Source: Streptomyces sp. NBC_01294 (lineage in GTDB: Bacteria; Actinomycetota; Actinomycetes; Streptomycetales; Streptomycetaceae). Taken from it: a stretch of 64,000 nt of DNA. Position numbers and translations under genes: made by a program. The notes beneath the pieces were generated by a model that saw only the letters and a list, made by a program, of their open reading frames with translations, was not told where the DNA came from and ran no database searches. The stretch spans positions 1,984,001 through 2,048,000 of the forward strand of contig NZ_CP108423.1 of assembly GCF_035917235.1 (NCBI RefSeq). Direction: 5' to 3'. This document shows positions 25,425 through 34,875 of the stretch, one piece after another; positions within the stretch are counted from its first letter, which is position 1; each line of letters opens with the position of its first letter.

Positions 25425-26077
25425 CAGATCCGGTATCCGGAACCGGGCACGGTCACGATGACGGGCGGCTCGCCGAGCTTGCGCCGCAGGGTCATGACGG
25501 TCACCCGCACGACGTTGGTGAAGGGGTCGGTGTTCTCGTCCCAGGCCTTCTCCAGCAGCTGCTCGGCCGAGACGACGGCCCCCTCGCTGCGCATCAGGAC
25601 CTCCAGCACCGCGAACTCCTTCGGTGCCAGCTGGACCTCCTTGCCCTCCCGGAACACCTCGCGCCGGTTCGGGTCGAGCTTGATCCCGGCCCGCTCCAGC
25701 ACGGGCGGCAGGGCGACGGTGGTGCGCCGCCCGAGGGCTCGAACGCGGGCGGTCAGCTCGGTGAAGGCGAAGGGCTTGGGCAGGTAGTCGTCCGCCCCGA
25801 GCTCCAGGCCCTCCACCCGGTCGCTGACGTCGCCGGATGCGGTCAGCATCAGCACGCGGGTGGGCATGCCGAGCTCGACGATCTTCCGGCACACGTCGTC
25901 ACCGTGCACGAGCGGGAGGTCCCGGTCGAGCACGACCACGTCGTAGTCGTTCACGCCGACCCGCTCCAGGGCGGCGGCGCCGTCGTACACGACGTCCACG
26001 GCCATGGCCTCCCGGCGCAGGCCGGTGGCCACCGCATCGGCGAGCAGCTGCTCGTCCTCGACGACGAGTACGCGCAC
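25424..26077 (-). CDS. cutR: CutR response regulator
   Basis: 217 residues: receiver domain with VVEDE, phosphoacceptor Asp51 (VVVLDRDLPL) and Lys in YLPKPF, then an OmpR-type DNA-binding domain (LAPKEFAVLEVLMRSEGAVVS, TVMTLRRKL). The GTG at 26077 follows GGAAGGAAACGAC. It is coupled to cutS by TGATG. The leader contains a CACACGTGTG palindrome at 26108-26117 and CAGCCG-N5-CGGCTG at 26141-26157; either might be an autoregulatory site. Confidence 0.88.
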   Translation of the reverse strand: MRVLVVEDEQLLADAVATGLRREAMAVDVVYDGAAALERVGVNDYDVVVLDRDLPLVHGDDVCRKIVELGMPTRVLMLTASGDVSDRVEGLELGADDYLPKPFAFTELTARVRALGRRTTVALPPVLERAGIKLDPNRREVFREGKEVQLAPKEFAVLEVLMRSEGAVVSAEQLLEKAWDENTDPFTNVVRVTVMTLRRKLGEPPVIVTVPGSGYRI

Positions 26078-26323
26078 GTCGTTTCCTTCCTCCGAGCCCA
26101 AAAGGGCACACGTGTGTTGCGTCATCCATCCTGCCCGTTTCAGCCGTAAACCGGCTGTAAGGCGCTGTACACGGGGGGCACCCGGGGCAGAAGTGAGGAT
26201 TACCTGGCCTTGCGAGGTTTCTGGGCCCAGGGTGCCGGGGAGGACGTGAGCACACCCCATCCACTCCCTGACGGCGGACTGCCGTGTGCCGCCGTCGACC
26301 CAAGCAGAGGGGGCGAACCCACC

Positions 26324-26503
26324 ATGGACGCATTCACCGCGGGTCTCCTGCAGCGCATCAGGGCCACGCAGTCGGACCTCAGGCAGGCCCGCGAGTCGGG
26401 CGACGACTTCCTCGCGGAAGTGGAACTGGCGGAGCTGGAAGATCTCCAGCGCCTGGCCGCCGAGCACGGTGTCCCGGTCTCGGCCACCGTGCCCGCCTGC
26501 TGA
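26324..26503 (+). CDS. Small conserved-looking helical protein, 59 aa
   Basis: Starts at ATG 26324 with AGAGGGGG about 10 nt upstream. The product MDAFTAGLLQRIRATQSDL ... LAEVELAELEDLQRLAAEHGV is predicted to be two amphipathic helices, with a charged acidic surface. It has no Cys until the final residue. A textbook terminator follows 26 bp after the stop, supporting a real transcription unit. It diverges from cutR. The function is unknown. Confidence 0.7.
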   Translation: MDAFTAGLLQRIRATQSDLRQARESGDDFLAEVELAELEDLQRLAAEHGVPVSATVPAC

Positions 26504-26529
26504 TCCACCGGCCTGCTGTTCCTGTACGG

Positions 26530-26569
26530 CGCGAACCCCGGCCGCCCGAGAGGGCGTCCGGGGTTCGCG
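26530..26569 (+). terminator. Terminator of the 59-aa gene
   Basis: CGCGAACCCCGG (26530-26541) pairs perfectly with 26558-26569 and is followed by TGTTTTCTC, a T-rich tract on the plus strand. Confidence 0.85.
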
Positions 26570-26599
26570 TGTTTTCTCGCGTACGGGGGTCCCGCCGGG

Positions 26600-27403
26600 T
26601 CAGTCGTGCCAGGCCCCGGCCTCGTCCAGCAGCGGCTGCAGCGAGGCGAACACGGCCGGCGTGGCCGCCAGCGCCAGCTCCCCTGAGGCCGGCTCACCCG
26701 GACGGCCGCCCGTCAGGGCCCCCGCCTCCCGGGCGATCAGGTCACCGGCCGCCAGGTCCCAGGGGTTCAGGCCCCGCTCGTAGTACCCGTCCAGCCGCCC
26801 CGCGGCCACGTCGCACAGGTCCAGCGCCGCCGACCCGCCCCGCCTGATGTCCCGCACCACGGGGATGATCCGCGCCACGACCCCGGCCTGATGGGCCCGC
26901 CGGGTCTGCACGTACGCGAAGCCGGTCCCGAGCAGCGCCTGGTCCAGCGGCGCCGCCGGCCGGCAGGCGAGGCGGGTCGTGCCCATCCAGGCACCGCCGC
27001 CCAGCACCGCGTGGTACGTCTCCCCGCGCATCGGCGCCGCCACGACGCCCACGACGCTCCGGCCCTCGTACTCGGCCGCGATGGACACGCCCCAGCTCGG
27101 GAGCCCGTAGAGGTAGTTCACGGTGCCGTCCAGCGGGTCGACGACCCAGCGCACGCCGCTCGTCCCCGGGGTGTCCGCGCCCTCTTCGCCCAGCAGCCCG
27201 TCCGTGGGACGCCGTTCGGCGAGGATGCCGGTGATCAGCTTCTCCGCCGCGATGTCCATCTCGGTCACCACGTCGATCGGGCTGGTCTTCGTCGCGGCCA
27301 CCGCCAGATCGGCCGGGCGGCCGTCGCGCAGCAGAGCCCCGGCCTGCCGGGCGGCCTCCAGGCCCACGTCCAGCAGTTCGGCCTTCAGCTCTTCGGAGAT
27401 CAC
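26600..27403 (-). CDS. Inositol monophosphatase-family protein
   Basis: 267 residues of the Mg-dependent, Li-sensitive IMPase fold. Metal ligands appear as [17 protein letters not shown] and [17 protein letters not shown]; the [13 protein letters not shown] segment is the family's early loop. It hydrolyses a phosphomonoester, most simply inositol-1-phosphate, although histidinol-phosphate, PAP and FBP activities occur in the family. The GTG start at 27403 overlaps the hemH stop as GTGA with AGAGGG before it, so it is translated after hemH. Confidence 0.92.
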   Translation of the reverse strand: MISEELKAELLDVGLEAARQAGALLRDGRPADLAVAATKTSPIDVVTEMDIAAEKLITGILAERRPTDGLLGEEGADTPGTSGVRWVVDPLDGTVNYLYGLPSWGVSIAAEYEGRSVVGVVAAPMRGETYHAVLGGGAWMGTTRLACRPAAPLDQALLGTGFAYVQTRRAHQAGVVARIIPVVRDIRRGGSAALDLCDVAAGRLDGYYERGLNPWDLAAGDLIAREAGALTGGRPGEPASGELALAATPAVFASLQPLLDEAGAWHD

Positions 27404-28569
27404 TGTCCCTCTTCCCACGCGTACGGACTGTCCGCGCCCGCGGCCGCCGGCCGGGGCGCCCGCGCCGGGCAGCAGCCCACCGCGCACAGGTCATGGCTCT
27501 GGCCCAGCATGCCCACCCAGCACTCCCCGGCCGGCTCTCCGCGCTCCTTGGCGGCCCGCTCCAGCACGAGCTCCCGTACGGCCCCGGCGAAGGACGGATC
27601 GGCTCCGACGGTCGCGGAGCGCACGACGGGCAGGCCCAGTTCGGCCGCCTTGGCGGTGGCCTCGGTGTCGAGGTCGTACAGGACTTCCATGTGGTCGGAG
27701 ACGAAGCCGATGGGCACCATGACGACGGCGGGCGCGCCGTCGGCGTGCAGGGCCTCCAGGTGGTCGCAGATGTCCGGCTCCAGCCACGGGATGTGCGGGG
27801 CGCCGCTGCGGGACTGGTAGACGAGCTGCCAGGGGTGCATGACACCGGTCCGCACGGCCACCTCGTCCGCGATCACCCGGGCGACGTCGAGGTGCTGCTT
27901 GACGTACGCCCCGCCCTCGCCGCCCTCGGTGTGGTCCTCGACCGGGCCTGAGGTGTCCGCCGCCGCGGTCGGGATGGAGTGGGTGGTGAAGGCGAGGTGC
28001 GCGCCGGCGCGCACCTCCTCGGGCAGCGCCGCGAGCGCCGCCTCCACCCCCTCGATCATGGGGTCCACGAAGCCGGGGTGGTTGAAGTAGTGCCGCAGCT
28101 TGTCGACCCGCGGCAGCTCCAGACCCTCCTCGGCGAGGGTGGCCAGCGCGTCGGCGAGGTTCTCGCGGTACTGCCGGCAGCCCGAGTACGAGGCGTAGGC
28201 GCTGGTCGCGAGCACCGCGATCCGGCGCCGCCCGTCGGCGGCCATCTCCCGCATCACGTCGGTCAGGTACGGGGCCCAGTTCCGGTTGCCCCAGTAGACC
28301 GGCAGGTCCAGCCCGTGCCCGGCGAAGTCCTTGCGCAGCGCGTCCAGCAGCGCGCGGTTCTGCGCGTTGATCGGGCTGACCCCGCCGAAGCCGAAGTAGT
28401 GCTGCCCGACCTCCTTGAGCCGCTCGCGCGGGATGCCGCGCCCGCGCGTGACGTTCTCCAGGAACGGCACGACGTCGTCGGGTCCTTCGGGACCGCCGAA
28501 GGAGAGCAGCAGCAGGGCGTCGTACGGGGCGGCGGACCCGCCGGCGGGCGGGGAGAGCTGGTCTGACAT
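27400..28569 (-). CDS. hemH: Coproporphyrin/protoporphyrin ferrochelatase
   Basis: 389 residues. The family start [22 protein letters not shown] is present, as are the metal-site His in [24 protein letters not shown], and [17 protein letters not shown]. It inserts Fe2+ into a porphyrin; in actinobacteria the substrate is coproporphyrin III (CpfC), decarboxylated later. The C-terminus ECW...[10 protein letters not shown] holds clustered cysteines consistent with the [2Fe-2S] cluster of actinobacterial ferrochelatases. It is coupled to the IMPase gene downstream. An iron-box-like sequence lies 70 bp upstream. Confidence 0.95.
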   Translation of the reverse strand: MSDQLSPPAGGSAAPYDALLLLSFGGPEGPDDVVPFLENVTRGRGIPRERLKEVGQHYFGFGGVSPINAQNRALLDALRKDFAGHGLDLPVYWGNRNWAPYLTDVMREMAADGRRRIAVLATSAYASYSGCRQYRENLADALATLAEEGLELPRVDKLRHYFNHPGFVDPMIEGVEAALAALPEEVRAGAHLAFTTHSIPTAAADTSGPVEDHTEGGEGGAYVKQHLDVARVIADEVAVRTGVMHPWQLVYQSRSGAPHIPWLEPDICDHLEALHADGAPAVVMVPIGFVSDHMEVLYDLDTEATAKAAELGLPVVRSATVGADPSFAGAVRELVLERAAKERGEPAGECWVGMLGQSHDLCAVGCCPARAPRPAAAGADSPYAWEEGQ

Positions 28570-28638
28570 GGATCGAATCCTGCCACCCGGCGTCCGCGAC
28601 CGGGCAACGGACCCGGCCCGTCCCACGCTTCGGACAAC

Positions 28639-28657
28639 AGGTAAGGTCACCCTAACT
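28639..28657. promoter_or_regulatory. Candidate DmdR/DtxR iron box
   Basis: AGGTAAGGTCACCCTAACT is a 19-bp imperfect palindrome resembling the actinobacterial iron box (TTAGGTTAGGCTNACCTAA). It sits between hemH and the divergent MFS gene and could repress either when iron is replete. Confidence 0.5.
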
Positions 28658-28743
28658 TCCTGTCGGTATTTTCCCCATGCGGGCGCCTTGTCGGCAGACG
28701 TAATCTGTCTGAGCCAACCACGTCCCTTACGGAGGGCACCACC

Positions 28744-30000
28744 TTGCCCAGTCCCTACCGCGCGATATTCGCGACCCCCGGCACCAAGGGGTTCACAGCC
28801 GCCGGCCTGCTGGGCCGGATGCCGCTGTCCATGGTGGGCATCGGTGTCCTCACGATGATCACCGAGCTGGGCGGCAGCTACGCCCTCGCCGGCGGCATCA
28901 CCGCCACCATCGCCCTGTCCGCCGCGGCCGTGGGCCCCCAGGTGTCCCGGATGGTCGACCAGTACGGACAGCGGCGGGTGCTGCGCCCGGCCACCCTGAT
29001 CGCGGCCGCCGCGGTGACCGGACTGCTGGTGGCGGCGGCCAATGACTGGCCGAGCTGGACCCTCTTCGCCTTCGCCGTCGTCGCCGGATGCGTGCCCAGC
29101 GTCGGGTCGATGGTCCGGGCACGCTGGACGGCCCTGTTCCGCGACACCCCGCAGCTGCACACGGCCTACTCGTTCGAGTCGATCGTCGACGAGCTCTGCT
29201 TCATCGTCGGCCCGCCGCTGGCCGCGACGCTGTCGGCCGGCTGGTTCCCCGAGGCCGGTCCGGTGGTCGCCCTCGTCTGCCTGCTGACGGGCGTGTGGTG
29301 GCTGACGGCGCTGACCGCCACCGAGCCCGAGCCGCATCCGCACCAGGAGCACACGGACCGGTCCTCGGCGCTGCGCTCCCCCGGCCTCCAGGTCCTGGTG
29401 GCGACCTTCGTCGCGACCGGCGCGATCTTCGGCTCCGTGGACGTGGCCACGCTGGCCTTCGCCGCGGAACACGGCAACAAGTCCCTCGGCGGGGTGTTCC
29501 TGGCGGTCTGGGCGTTCGGATCCTGCCTGGCCGGCATCGTCTTCGGCCTGCTGCACTTCAAAGGCAAGGCCGAACCTCGCTGGGTACTGGGCATCAGTGC
29601 GATGGCCGTGAGTATGATCCCCCTCCTACTGGCCGGGAACTTGCCGTTTCTGGCCGTGGCGCTCTTCGTCTCGGGCCTCGCCATCGCTCCCACGATGATC
29701 ACCACGATGGCCCTGATCGAGGCGCACGTGCCACACGCGAAGCTGACCGAGGGCATGACCTGGATCAGCACCGGCCTCGCGGTCGGAATCGCGCTCGGGT
29801 CCTCCGTGACCGGCTGGGTCGTCGACACAGCCGGTGCGCAGACCGGGTACGTCGTCTCCGTATCGGCGGGAGTGGCCGCGGCGGCGGTTGCGTTCGCGGG
29901 ATACCGCCGGCTGACGAGGCCGGCGCAAGGGGAGGAGCCAGCAACCGATGGGGACGGCGACAGCAGGGAAGAGCAGCGGGGCACGGACCGCGTGGCATAA
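28744..30000 (+). CDS. MFS transporter
   Basis: 418 residues, about 12 predicted helices. It starts at TTG 28744 ([16 protein letters not shown]) with ACGGAGGG upstream. The loop between helices 2 and 3 carries a degenerate motif A ([16 protein letters not shown]). A hydrophilic loop of about 25 residues with His residues ([13 protein letters not shown]) separates the halves. The acidic tail runs into the next gene, overlapping it by 53 bp. The substrate is unknown; location beside hemH and an iron box makes a metal- or tetrapyrrole-related efflux role possible but unproven. Confidence 0.85.
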   Translation: MPSPYRAIFATPGTKGFTAAGLLGRMPLSMVGIGVLTMITELGGSYALAGGITATIALSAAAVGPQVSRMVDQYGQRRVLRPATLIAAAAVTGLLVAAANDWPSWTLFAFAVVAGCVPSVGSMVRARWTALFRDTPQLHTAYSFESIVDELCFIVGPPLAATLSAGWFPEAGPVVALVCLLTGVWWLTALTATEPEPHPHQEHTDRSSALRSPGLQVLVATFVATGAIFGSVDVATLAFAAEHGNKSLGGVFLAVWAFGSCLAGIVFGLLHFKGKAEPRWVLGISAMAVSMIPLLLAGNLPFLAVALFVSGLAIAPTMITTMALIEAHVPHAKLTEGMTWISTGLAVGIALGSSVTGWVVDTAGAQTGYVVSVSAGVAAAAVAFAGYRRLTRPAQGEEPATDGDGDSREEQRGTDRVA

Positions 30001-31279
30001 CTGGGCGGGCAACGTCACCGCCACCCCCACCCGCGTGGTGACCCCGGCCACGGTCGGGGAGCTCCAGGAGGAGGTCCGCCGGGCCGCCGAGCAGGGGCTG
30101 CGGGTGAAGGCGGTCGGCACCGGCCACTCCTTCACCGCGGCCGCCGCGACCGACGGGGTGCTCGTACGACCGCAGGCCCTGGCCGGGATCCGGTCGATCG
30201 ACCGGGCCGCCGGCACCGTCACGGTGGCGGCGGGCACGGTTCTGAAGGACCTGAACCAGGCCCTGGCCGGGGAGGGTCTCTCGCTCACCAACATGGGCGA
30301 CATCATGGAGCAGACGGTGTCCGGCGCCATCGGCACCGGCACCCACGGCACCGGCCGCGACTCGGCCTCCATCGCCGCCCAGATCCGCGGCCTGGAACTG
30401 GTGACCGCCGACGGCCGGCTGCTGACGTGCTCCGAGAAGGAGAACCCCGAGGTCTTCGCGGCCGCCCGGATCGGCATCGGCGCGCTGGGCATCGTCACCG
30501 CGATCACCTTCGCCGTGGAGCCGCTCTTCCTCCTGACCGCCCGTGAGGAGCCGATGGGCTTCGACCGGGTGACGGCCGAGTTCGACGAGCACTTCGCGGA
30601 GAACGAGCACTTCGAGTTCTACTGGTTCCCGCACACCGGCAACTGCAACACCAAGCGGAACAACCGCAGCCAGGGTCCCGCCGCCCCGCCCGGGCCGGTG
30701 AGCGCCTGGATCGAGGACGAGCTCCTCTCCAACGGCCTCTTCCAGGCCGTCAACTCCCTGGGCCGCGCGGTCCCGGCCACCATTCCGGGCATCGCCCGCG
30801 TGGCCAGCCGCGCCCTGTCGGCGCGGACCTACACGGACATCCCGTACAGGGTGTTCACCAGTCCGCGCCGGGTGCGGTTCGTGGAGATGGAGTACGCCCT
30901 CCCGCGCGAGCAGGTGGTCGAGGCGCTGCGGGAGCTGCGGGCGATGGTCGACCGCTCCTCGCTGCGGATCAGCTTCCCGGTGGAGGTGCGGACGGCTCCG
31001 GCGGACGACATCACGCTGTCGACGGCCTCCGGGCGCGAGACGGCGTACATCGCGGTGCACATGTACAAGGGCACCCCCTACCAGGCCTACTTCACGGCGG
31101 CCGAGCGCATCTTCACCGCGCACGGCGGCCGGCCGCACTGGGGCAAGGTGCACACGCGGGACGCGGAGTACTTCGCCGAGGTCTACCCGCGGTTCGGCGA
31201 GTTCACCGCGCTCCGGGACGACCTCGACCCGGACCGGGTCTTCGGCAACGACTACCTGCGGCGCGTCCTCGGGGACTGA
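29948..31279 (+). CDS. FAD-linked sugar-lactone oxidase (ALO/GULO-type)
   Basis: 443 residues of the VAO/ALO family. The FAD-binding half shows VKAVGTGHSFTAAAATDG, LVRPQALAGI and IGTGTHGTG; the C-terminal ALO domain shows YWFPHTGNC, HWGKVHTRDAEYFAEVYPRF and the ending DPDRVFGNDYLRRVLG. Such enzymes oxidise L-gulono-, D-arabinono- or L-galactono-1,4-lactone with O2 or another acceptor. GGGGAGGA lies before ATG 29948, which is inside the MFS gene's 3' end, so the two are co-transcribed. Which lactone is used cannot be read from sequence. Confidence 0.9.
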   Translation: MGTATAGKSSGARTAWHNWAGNVTATPTRVVTPATVGELQEEVRRAAEQGLRVKAVGTGHSFTAAAATDGVLVRPQALAGIRSIDRAAGTVTVAAGTVLKDLNQALAGEGLSLTNMGDIMEQTVSGAIGTGTHGTGRDSASIAAQIRGLELVTADGRLLTCSEKENPEVFAAARIGIGALGIVTAITFAVEPLFLLTAREEPMGFDRVTAEFDEHFAENEHFEFYWFPHTGNCNTKRNNRSQGPAAPPGPVSAWIEDELLSNGLFQAVNSLGRAVPATIPGIARVASRALSARTYTDIPYRVFTSPRRVRFVEMEYALPREQVVEALRELRAMVDRSSLRISFPVEVRTAPADDITLSTASGRETAYIAVHMYKGTPYQAYFTAAERIFTAHGGRPHWGKVHTRDAEYFAEVYPRFGEFTALRDDLDPDRVFGNDYLRRVLGD

Positions 31280-31281
31280 GG

Positions 31282-32130
31282 TCAGGGGGCGTCACCGCGC
31301 CGCGCCGCCGGTGACGAGGCGTCCGGGCTCGGCGTCGGGGCCGGCGGCGTGGGTGTCGGCGCCGGGTCCGGCGGCGGGGCCGACTTCGACGGGGAGGGGC
31401 CGGGCTCCGGCTCCCCGGAGCGGGAGGGGTCCGGGCCGGGGCCCGGGCTCCGGCCGCCGGGCGGGTCCGAGGGGCTCGGGGAGGTCCCGGACCCCGGGCT
31501 CCTCCCGTCCTTCTCCCCGCCCTTGCCCCCGCCCTTCTCCCCGGCCGGCGGTTCGTCCCGGGGCGCGGGGGGCGTGGCGGGCCGGTCCTGGCCCGCCGTG
31601 CGGGTGCCGCCGGAGAAGAGCGTGCCGCCGCCGCTGCTGACGGAGGTGCCGGCCATCGCCTCGTAGGTGCCGAGGGCGCCGATGGCGATGGCGAAGGCCG
31701 CGCCGGAGGCCACCGCGGTGCGCTTCCAGCCCCGTACCCGGGTGCCGTGCACGGTGGCCGCGCCGAACTCCTCGCCGGCGTTTTCGCCGGACTCCTCGGC
31801 GGGCGACGCGGCCCGCAGCGCCGTCGCGCCGTCCGCGGCCGCCTTCCCCCCGTGGGGCGGCGGCGCCTGACGGGCCCTGGGCCGGGCGGTGTCCCGCAGC
31901 TGGTCGCCGGTGCGCCGGAAGAGGTGCTGGATGACGGGCCCACCGGCGGTGGCGACGACGCTGACCACTCCGGCCCCGAGGATGGTCCCGTAGACGCCCA
32001 TCTTCGAGGCGAGCAGGGCTGCCGCGACGGTGGCGAGGGAGGAGCCGGCGACCTGGGCCACGCTCAGGTCGAGCTTCTTCTCCTCCGGATCGGGCTCGAC
32101 GTCCTGCGTCGTCTTCTGACCCATCGCCAT
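31282..32130 (-). CDS. Membrane protein with long Pro/Ser/Gly-rich tail
   Basis: 282 residues. A charged start (QKTTQDVEPDPEEKKLDLSVAQ) leads into a double Gly-rich hydrophobic segment (SLATVAAALLASKMGVYGTILGAGVVSVVATAGGPVIQHLFRR), then a polar region and a further helix (TAVASGAAFAIAIGALGTYEAM). The last 110 residues are almost entirely Pro, Ser, Gly and charged residues and look disordered. Streptomyces genomes have such proteins near sepH, but no function is known to me. It converges on the oxidase gene with a 2-bp gap. In-frame ATG at 32124 is an alternative start. Confidence 0.65.
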   Translation of the reverse strand: MAMGQKTTQDVEPDPEEKKLDLSVAQVAGSSLATVAAALLASKMGVYGTILGAGVVSVVATAGGPVIQHLFRRTGDQLRDTARPRARQAPPPHGGKAAADGATALRAASPAEESGENAGEEFGAATVHGTRVRGWKRTAVASGAAFAIAIGALGTYEAMAGTSVSSGGGTLFSGGTRTAGQDRPATPPAPRDEPPAGEKGGGKGGEKDGRSPGSGTSPSPSDPPGGRSPGPGPDPSRSGEPEPGPSPSKSAPPPDPAPTPTPPAPTPSPDASSPAARRGDAP

Positions 32131-32407
32131 CCCGTGTGTGTCCCGCCTCTCGCGCTTCTCCTCTTCCAGGAGTTACTGACCACCGAGCGAAGCGGATAGT
32201 TCCGTTTCTGGTGATTCTGTGAAGCAAGACACCCCAAAACGGACCGCGCTTGCAGGTGGGCCCGACAGAGGGCAGCCCAACTGCCGCCGTCCGGGAGAAG
32301 TTCGGCGGCGCGGCGGGTCCACCCAGGTGGCCCGAATGGAGTACTGTGGCGAGCCCTGGGGCCGTCCTTCCTTTCGGATGTCCGGACTCGGGAGAGGGGG
32401 CCGACTG

Positions 32408-32473
32408 ATGGAGAACGGCACTCAAAGACCGGTGATGCCGCGGTATTGCACGGACTCCTGCTGCGCACAGTAA
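32408..32473 (+). CDS. Short upstream ORF with Cys-Cys near its end (possible leader peptide)
   Basis: A 21-codon ORF behind a GGGAGAGGGGG purine run. The peptide ends RYCTDSCCAQ, three cysteines in the last eight residues, and its final codons form one arm of a hairpin at 32464-32491. Cys-rich uORFs that attenuate downstream genes according to cysteine supply are described in mycobacteria. The downstream gene is sepH, 180 bp on. The rest of the 520-bp gap from 32131 to 32652 shows no other gene. Translation is unproven. Confidence 0.4.
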   Translation: MENGTQRPVMPRYCTDSCCAQ

Positions 32474-32491
32474 TCGTTCGGTCACTGTGCG
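32464..32491 (+). promoter_or_regulatory. Hairpin overlapping the end of the Cys-containing uORF
   Basis: CGCACAGT (32464-32471) pairs perfectly with ACTGTGCG (32484-32491), loop 12 nt. A ribosome paused at the Cys codons would affect its folding. It could equally be a palindromic protein-binding site. Confidence 0.45.
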
Positions 32492-32652
32492 TACCCAACA
32501 GGTAACCGTGCCATAACGGCGATCAAGGGCGCATGCCCGACACGCCGGTTTAACTCGGCAAGGTTGTGGCAGGCTGCACCCGGGCAGGCCACACTCGACT
32601 AGCGGAAGCAGCGACGCACGTGACGTCGGCAGGCACCACCCGGGAGGTCCCC

Positions 32653-33669
32653 ATGCCCGAACTGCGTGTCGTGGCCGTCTCAAATGACGGCACACGACTG
32701 GTGCTCAAGGCTGGGGACAGCACGGAGTACACGCTTCCGATCGACGAGCGGCTGCGGGCTGCCGTGCGCAACGATCGCGCGCGCCTGAACCAGATCGAGA
32801 TCGAGGTCGAGAGCCACCTCCGCCCCCGCGACATCCAGGCCCGCATACGAGCCGGTGCCTCCGCGGAGGAGGTCGCTCAACTCGCCGGCATCCCCGTCGA
32901 CCGCGTACGCCGCTTCGAGGGCCCCGTGCTCGCCGAGCGCGCGTTCATGGCCGAGCGGGCCCGCAAGACCCCCGTGCGCCGTCCCGGCGAGAACACCGGG
33001 CCGCAGCTCGGCGAGGCCGTGCAGGAGCGGCTGACCCTGCGCGGGGCCGAGAAGGAATCCGTCCAGTGGGACTCCTGGCGCCGCGACGACGGCACCTGGG
33101 AGGTCCTCCTCGTCTACCGGGTCGCGGGCGAGCCGCACTCGGCGAGCTGGACCTACGACCCGCCGCGCCGGCTGGTCGTGGCCGTGGACGACGAGGCCCG
33201 CTCCCTGATCGGCGAGTCGGAGGACCTGCCGGCCACGCCGGAGCCGAGCTTCCCCTTCGTGCCGAGGATCGCGCGGCTGCCGCGCGACCGGCCGCTGGAC
33301 CGCGCCCTGGACCGGCAGCTGGAGCGCCCCGTCACGCCCGCGCCGGAGCCGGAGGAGGAACGGGACACCCTGACGAGCCTGCTGGAAGCGGTACCGAGCT
33401 TCCGCGGCGACATGGTGGTCCCGGAGCGCACCGAGACCCCGGCGACGGAACCGGAGGCGGAAGAACCGCCGGCCCCGGCCGCCTCGGCGGGCGCGGGCTC
33501 CGCGTACGCCGACGTACTGATGCCGCGCACGGTGGCGGGCCACCGCGACCGCCTGACGGGCACCACCGACCGCCAGGCGGAGGCCGACGGCGTCCGTCCC
33601 GGGCGCCGCGCGGCGGTGCCGAGCTGGGACGAGATCGTCTTCGGCACGCGCCGCAAGAAGCAGGAGTAG
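32653..33669 (+). CDS. sepH: Septation protein SepH
   Basis: 338 residues starting MPELRVVAVSNDG, with GGGAGGT upstream. The N-terminal 190 residues are the DUF3071 domain, including a helix-turn-helix-like segment (AGASAEEVAQLAGIPVDRVRRFEGPVLAERAFM) and QWDSWRRDDGTWEVLL with SASWTYDPPRR. The remainder is acidic/Pro-rich with a conserved ending PSWDEIVFGTRRKK. SepH binds FtsZ and stimulates its assembly at cell division in Streptomyces and mycobacteria. The length and both conserved ends match, so the assignment is firm. Confidence 0.95.
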   Translation: MPELRVVAVSNDGTRLVLKAGDSTEYTLPIDERLRAAVRNDRARLNQIEIEVESHLRPRDIQARIRAGASAEEVAQLAGIPVDRVRRFEGPVLAERAFMAERARKTPVRRPGENTGPQLGEAVQERLTLRGAEKESVQWDSWRRDDGTWEVLLVYRVAGEPHSASWTYDPPRRLVVAVDDEARSLIGESEDLPATPEPSFPFVPRIARLPRDRPLDRALDRQLERPVTPAPEPEEERDTLTSLLEAVPSFRGDMVVPERTETPATEPEAEEPPAPAASAGAGSAYADVLMPRTVAGHRDRLTGTTDRQAEADGVRPGRRAAVPSWDEIVFGTRRKKQE

Positions 33670-33853
33670 CGCCGCCGCCGACGCCTGGAGCGGCGGGCCG
33701 AACGGTACGGCGGGACCGGTGAGCGAGCCGGTTGCGCCGGGGCCGGGCGCACGCCGGGGGGCTCCTCGGACGCCGAACGTGACGAGGGGCCGGGCGGAAG
33801 TGCGTTCGGCGCCCTGCGGGGAGCGCCCCGGCACACACCCGACCCCGGCGCGG

Positions 33854-34699
33854 TTACCGGGGGTCCGGGCCCGTGGCCACCGGGCGGTCCGGGTCCGAGG
33901 ACCACTCCGACCAGCTGCCCGCGTAGAGGTCGGACGCGATGCCGGCCACCTCCAGCGCCAGCACCTCGTGCGCCGCGGAGACCCCCGAGCCGCAGTACAC
34001 GCCCACCGGGGTCCCCTCGGCCGCGCCGAGCCCCTCGAACCGGGCACGCAGTGCGTCCGCCGGCAGGAACCGGCCGTCCGGCCCCACGTTCTCCGTCGTC
34101 GGAGCCGACAGCGCGCCCGGGATGTGGCCGCCGACCGGATCGATCGGCTCGACCTCTCCGCGGTACCGCTCCCCCGCGCGGGCGTCCAGGAGAACTCCCG
34201 TACGAGCCCGGGCGGCCGCCGCGTCGGCGTCCAGCAGCCCGACCGCCCCCGGAGTTGGCTTGAAATCGCCCTCCGCGGGAGTCACTCGTTCGGCCGTCAC
34301 GGCGCCCCCCGCCGCCGTCCAGGCGGTCAGGCCCCCGTCCAGCACTCGCACGTTCGGGTGACCCGTCCAGCGCAGCAGCCACCACGCCCGGGCGGCCGCC
34401 CAGCCCTGGCCGCCGTCGTACACAACGACGGGTACGTCCGCCGAGACCCCGGCCCGCCGCATCACCGCGCCGAAGGCCTCCGGGTCCGGCAGCGGGTGCC
34501 GGCCGCCCGCCCCGGCCGGACCTGCCAGTTCCCGGTCGAGGTCGACGTACACCGCGCCGGGAAGGTGTCCGGCCTCGTAGGCGGGCCGCTGGTCGGGGCC
34601 GCCCAGCTGCCAGCGGACGTCCAGCAGCACCGGCGGCCGGGAACCCGCCAGCTCGTTCCTCAGTTCGGCGGCGGGAAGGATCGCAGATTTCGCAGTCAT
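33854..34699 (-). CDS. Sulfurtransferase (tandem rhodanese domains)
   Basis: 281 residues with two rhodanese modules. The N-terminal, non-catalytic module has VLLDVRWQLGG, HLPGAVYVDLD and VVYDGGQGWAAARAWWLLRW. The C-terminal catalytic module has LLDARAGERYRG, PVGGHIPGALS and the active loop VYCGSGVSA with the persulfide-forming Cys. It transfers sulfane sulfur from thiosulfate or mercaptopyruvate to a thiol or cyanide. The ATG at 34699 (TAKSAILPAAEL) follows GGAAG and suits the family. The gene converges on sepH. Confidence 0.92.
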   Translation of the reverse strand: MTAKSAILPAAELRNELAGSRPPVLLDVRWQLGGPDQRPAYEAGHLPGAVYVDLDRELAGPAGAGGRHPLPDPEAFGAVMRRAGVSADVPVVVYDGGQGWAAARAWWLLRWTGHPNVRVLDGGLTAWTAAGGAVTAERVTPAEGDFKPTPGAVGLLDADAAAARARTGVLLDARAGERYRGEVEPIDPVGGHIPGALSAPTTENVGPDGRFLPADALRARFEGLGAAEGTPVGVYCGSGVSAAHEVLALEVAGIASDLYAGSWSEWSSDPDRPVATGPDPR

Positions 34700-34875
34700 G
34701 CCGGCCATCTTCCTCCCCGCCCGCAACCCTCGTAACAAGGCCGTCATCGGCGGGGCGCACCGATCCGGTCAACTCCGCCCCGGGCCCCCGCGATGCGGCC
34801 CGGTCGGGGCGCGCCGAGTCCCCGGGAGTGGAAGCATCAGCACCGGTAAGCGGCACGACGGAGGAGACGGCTGAC

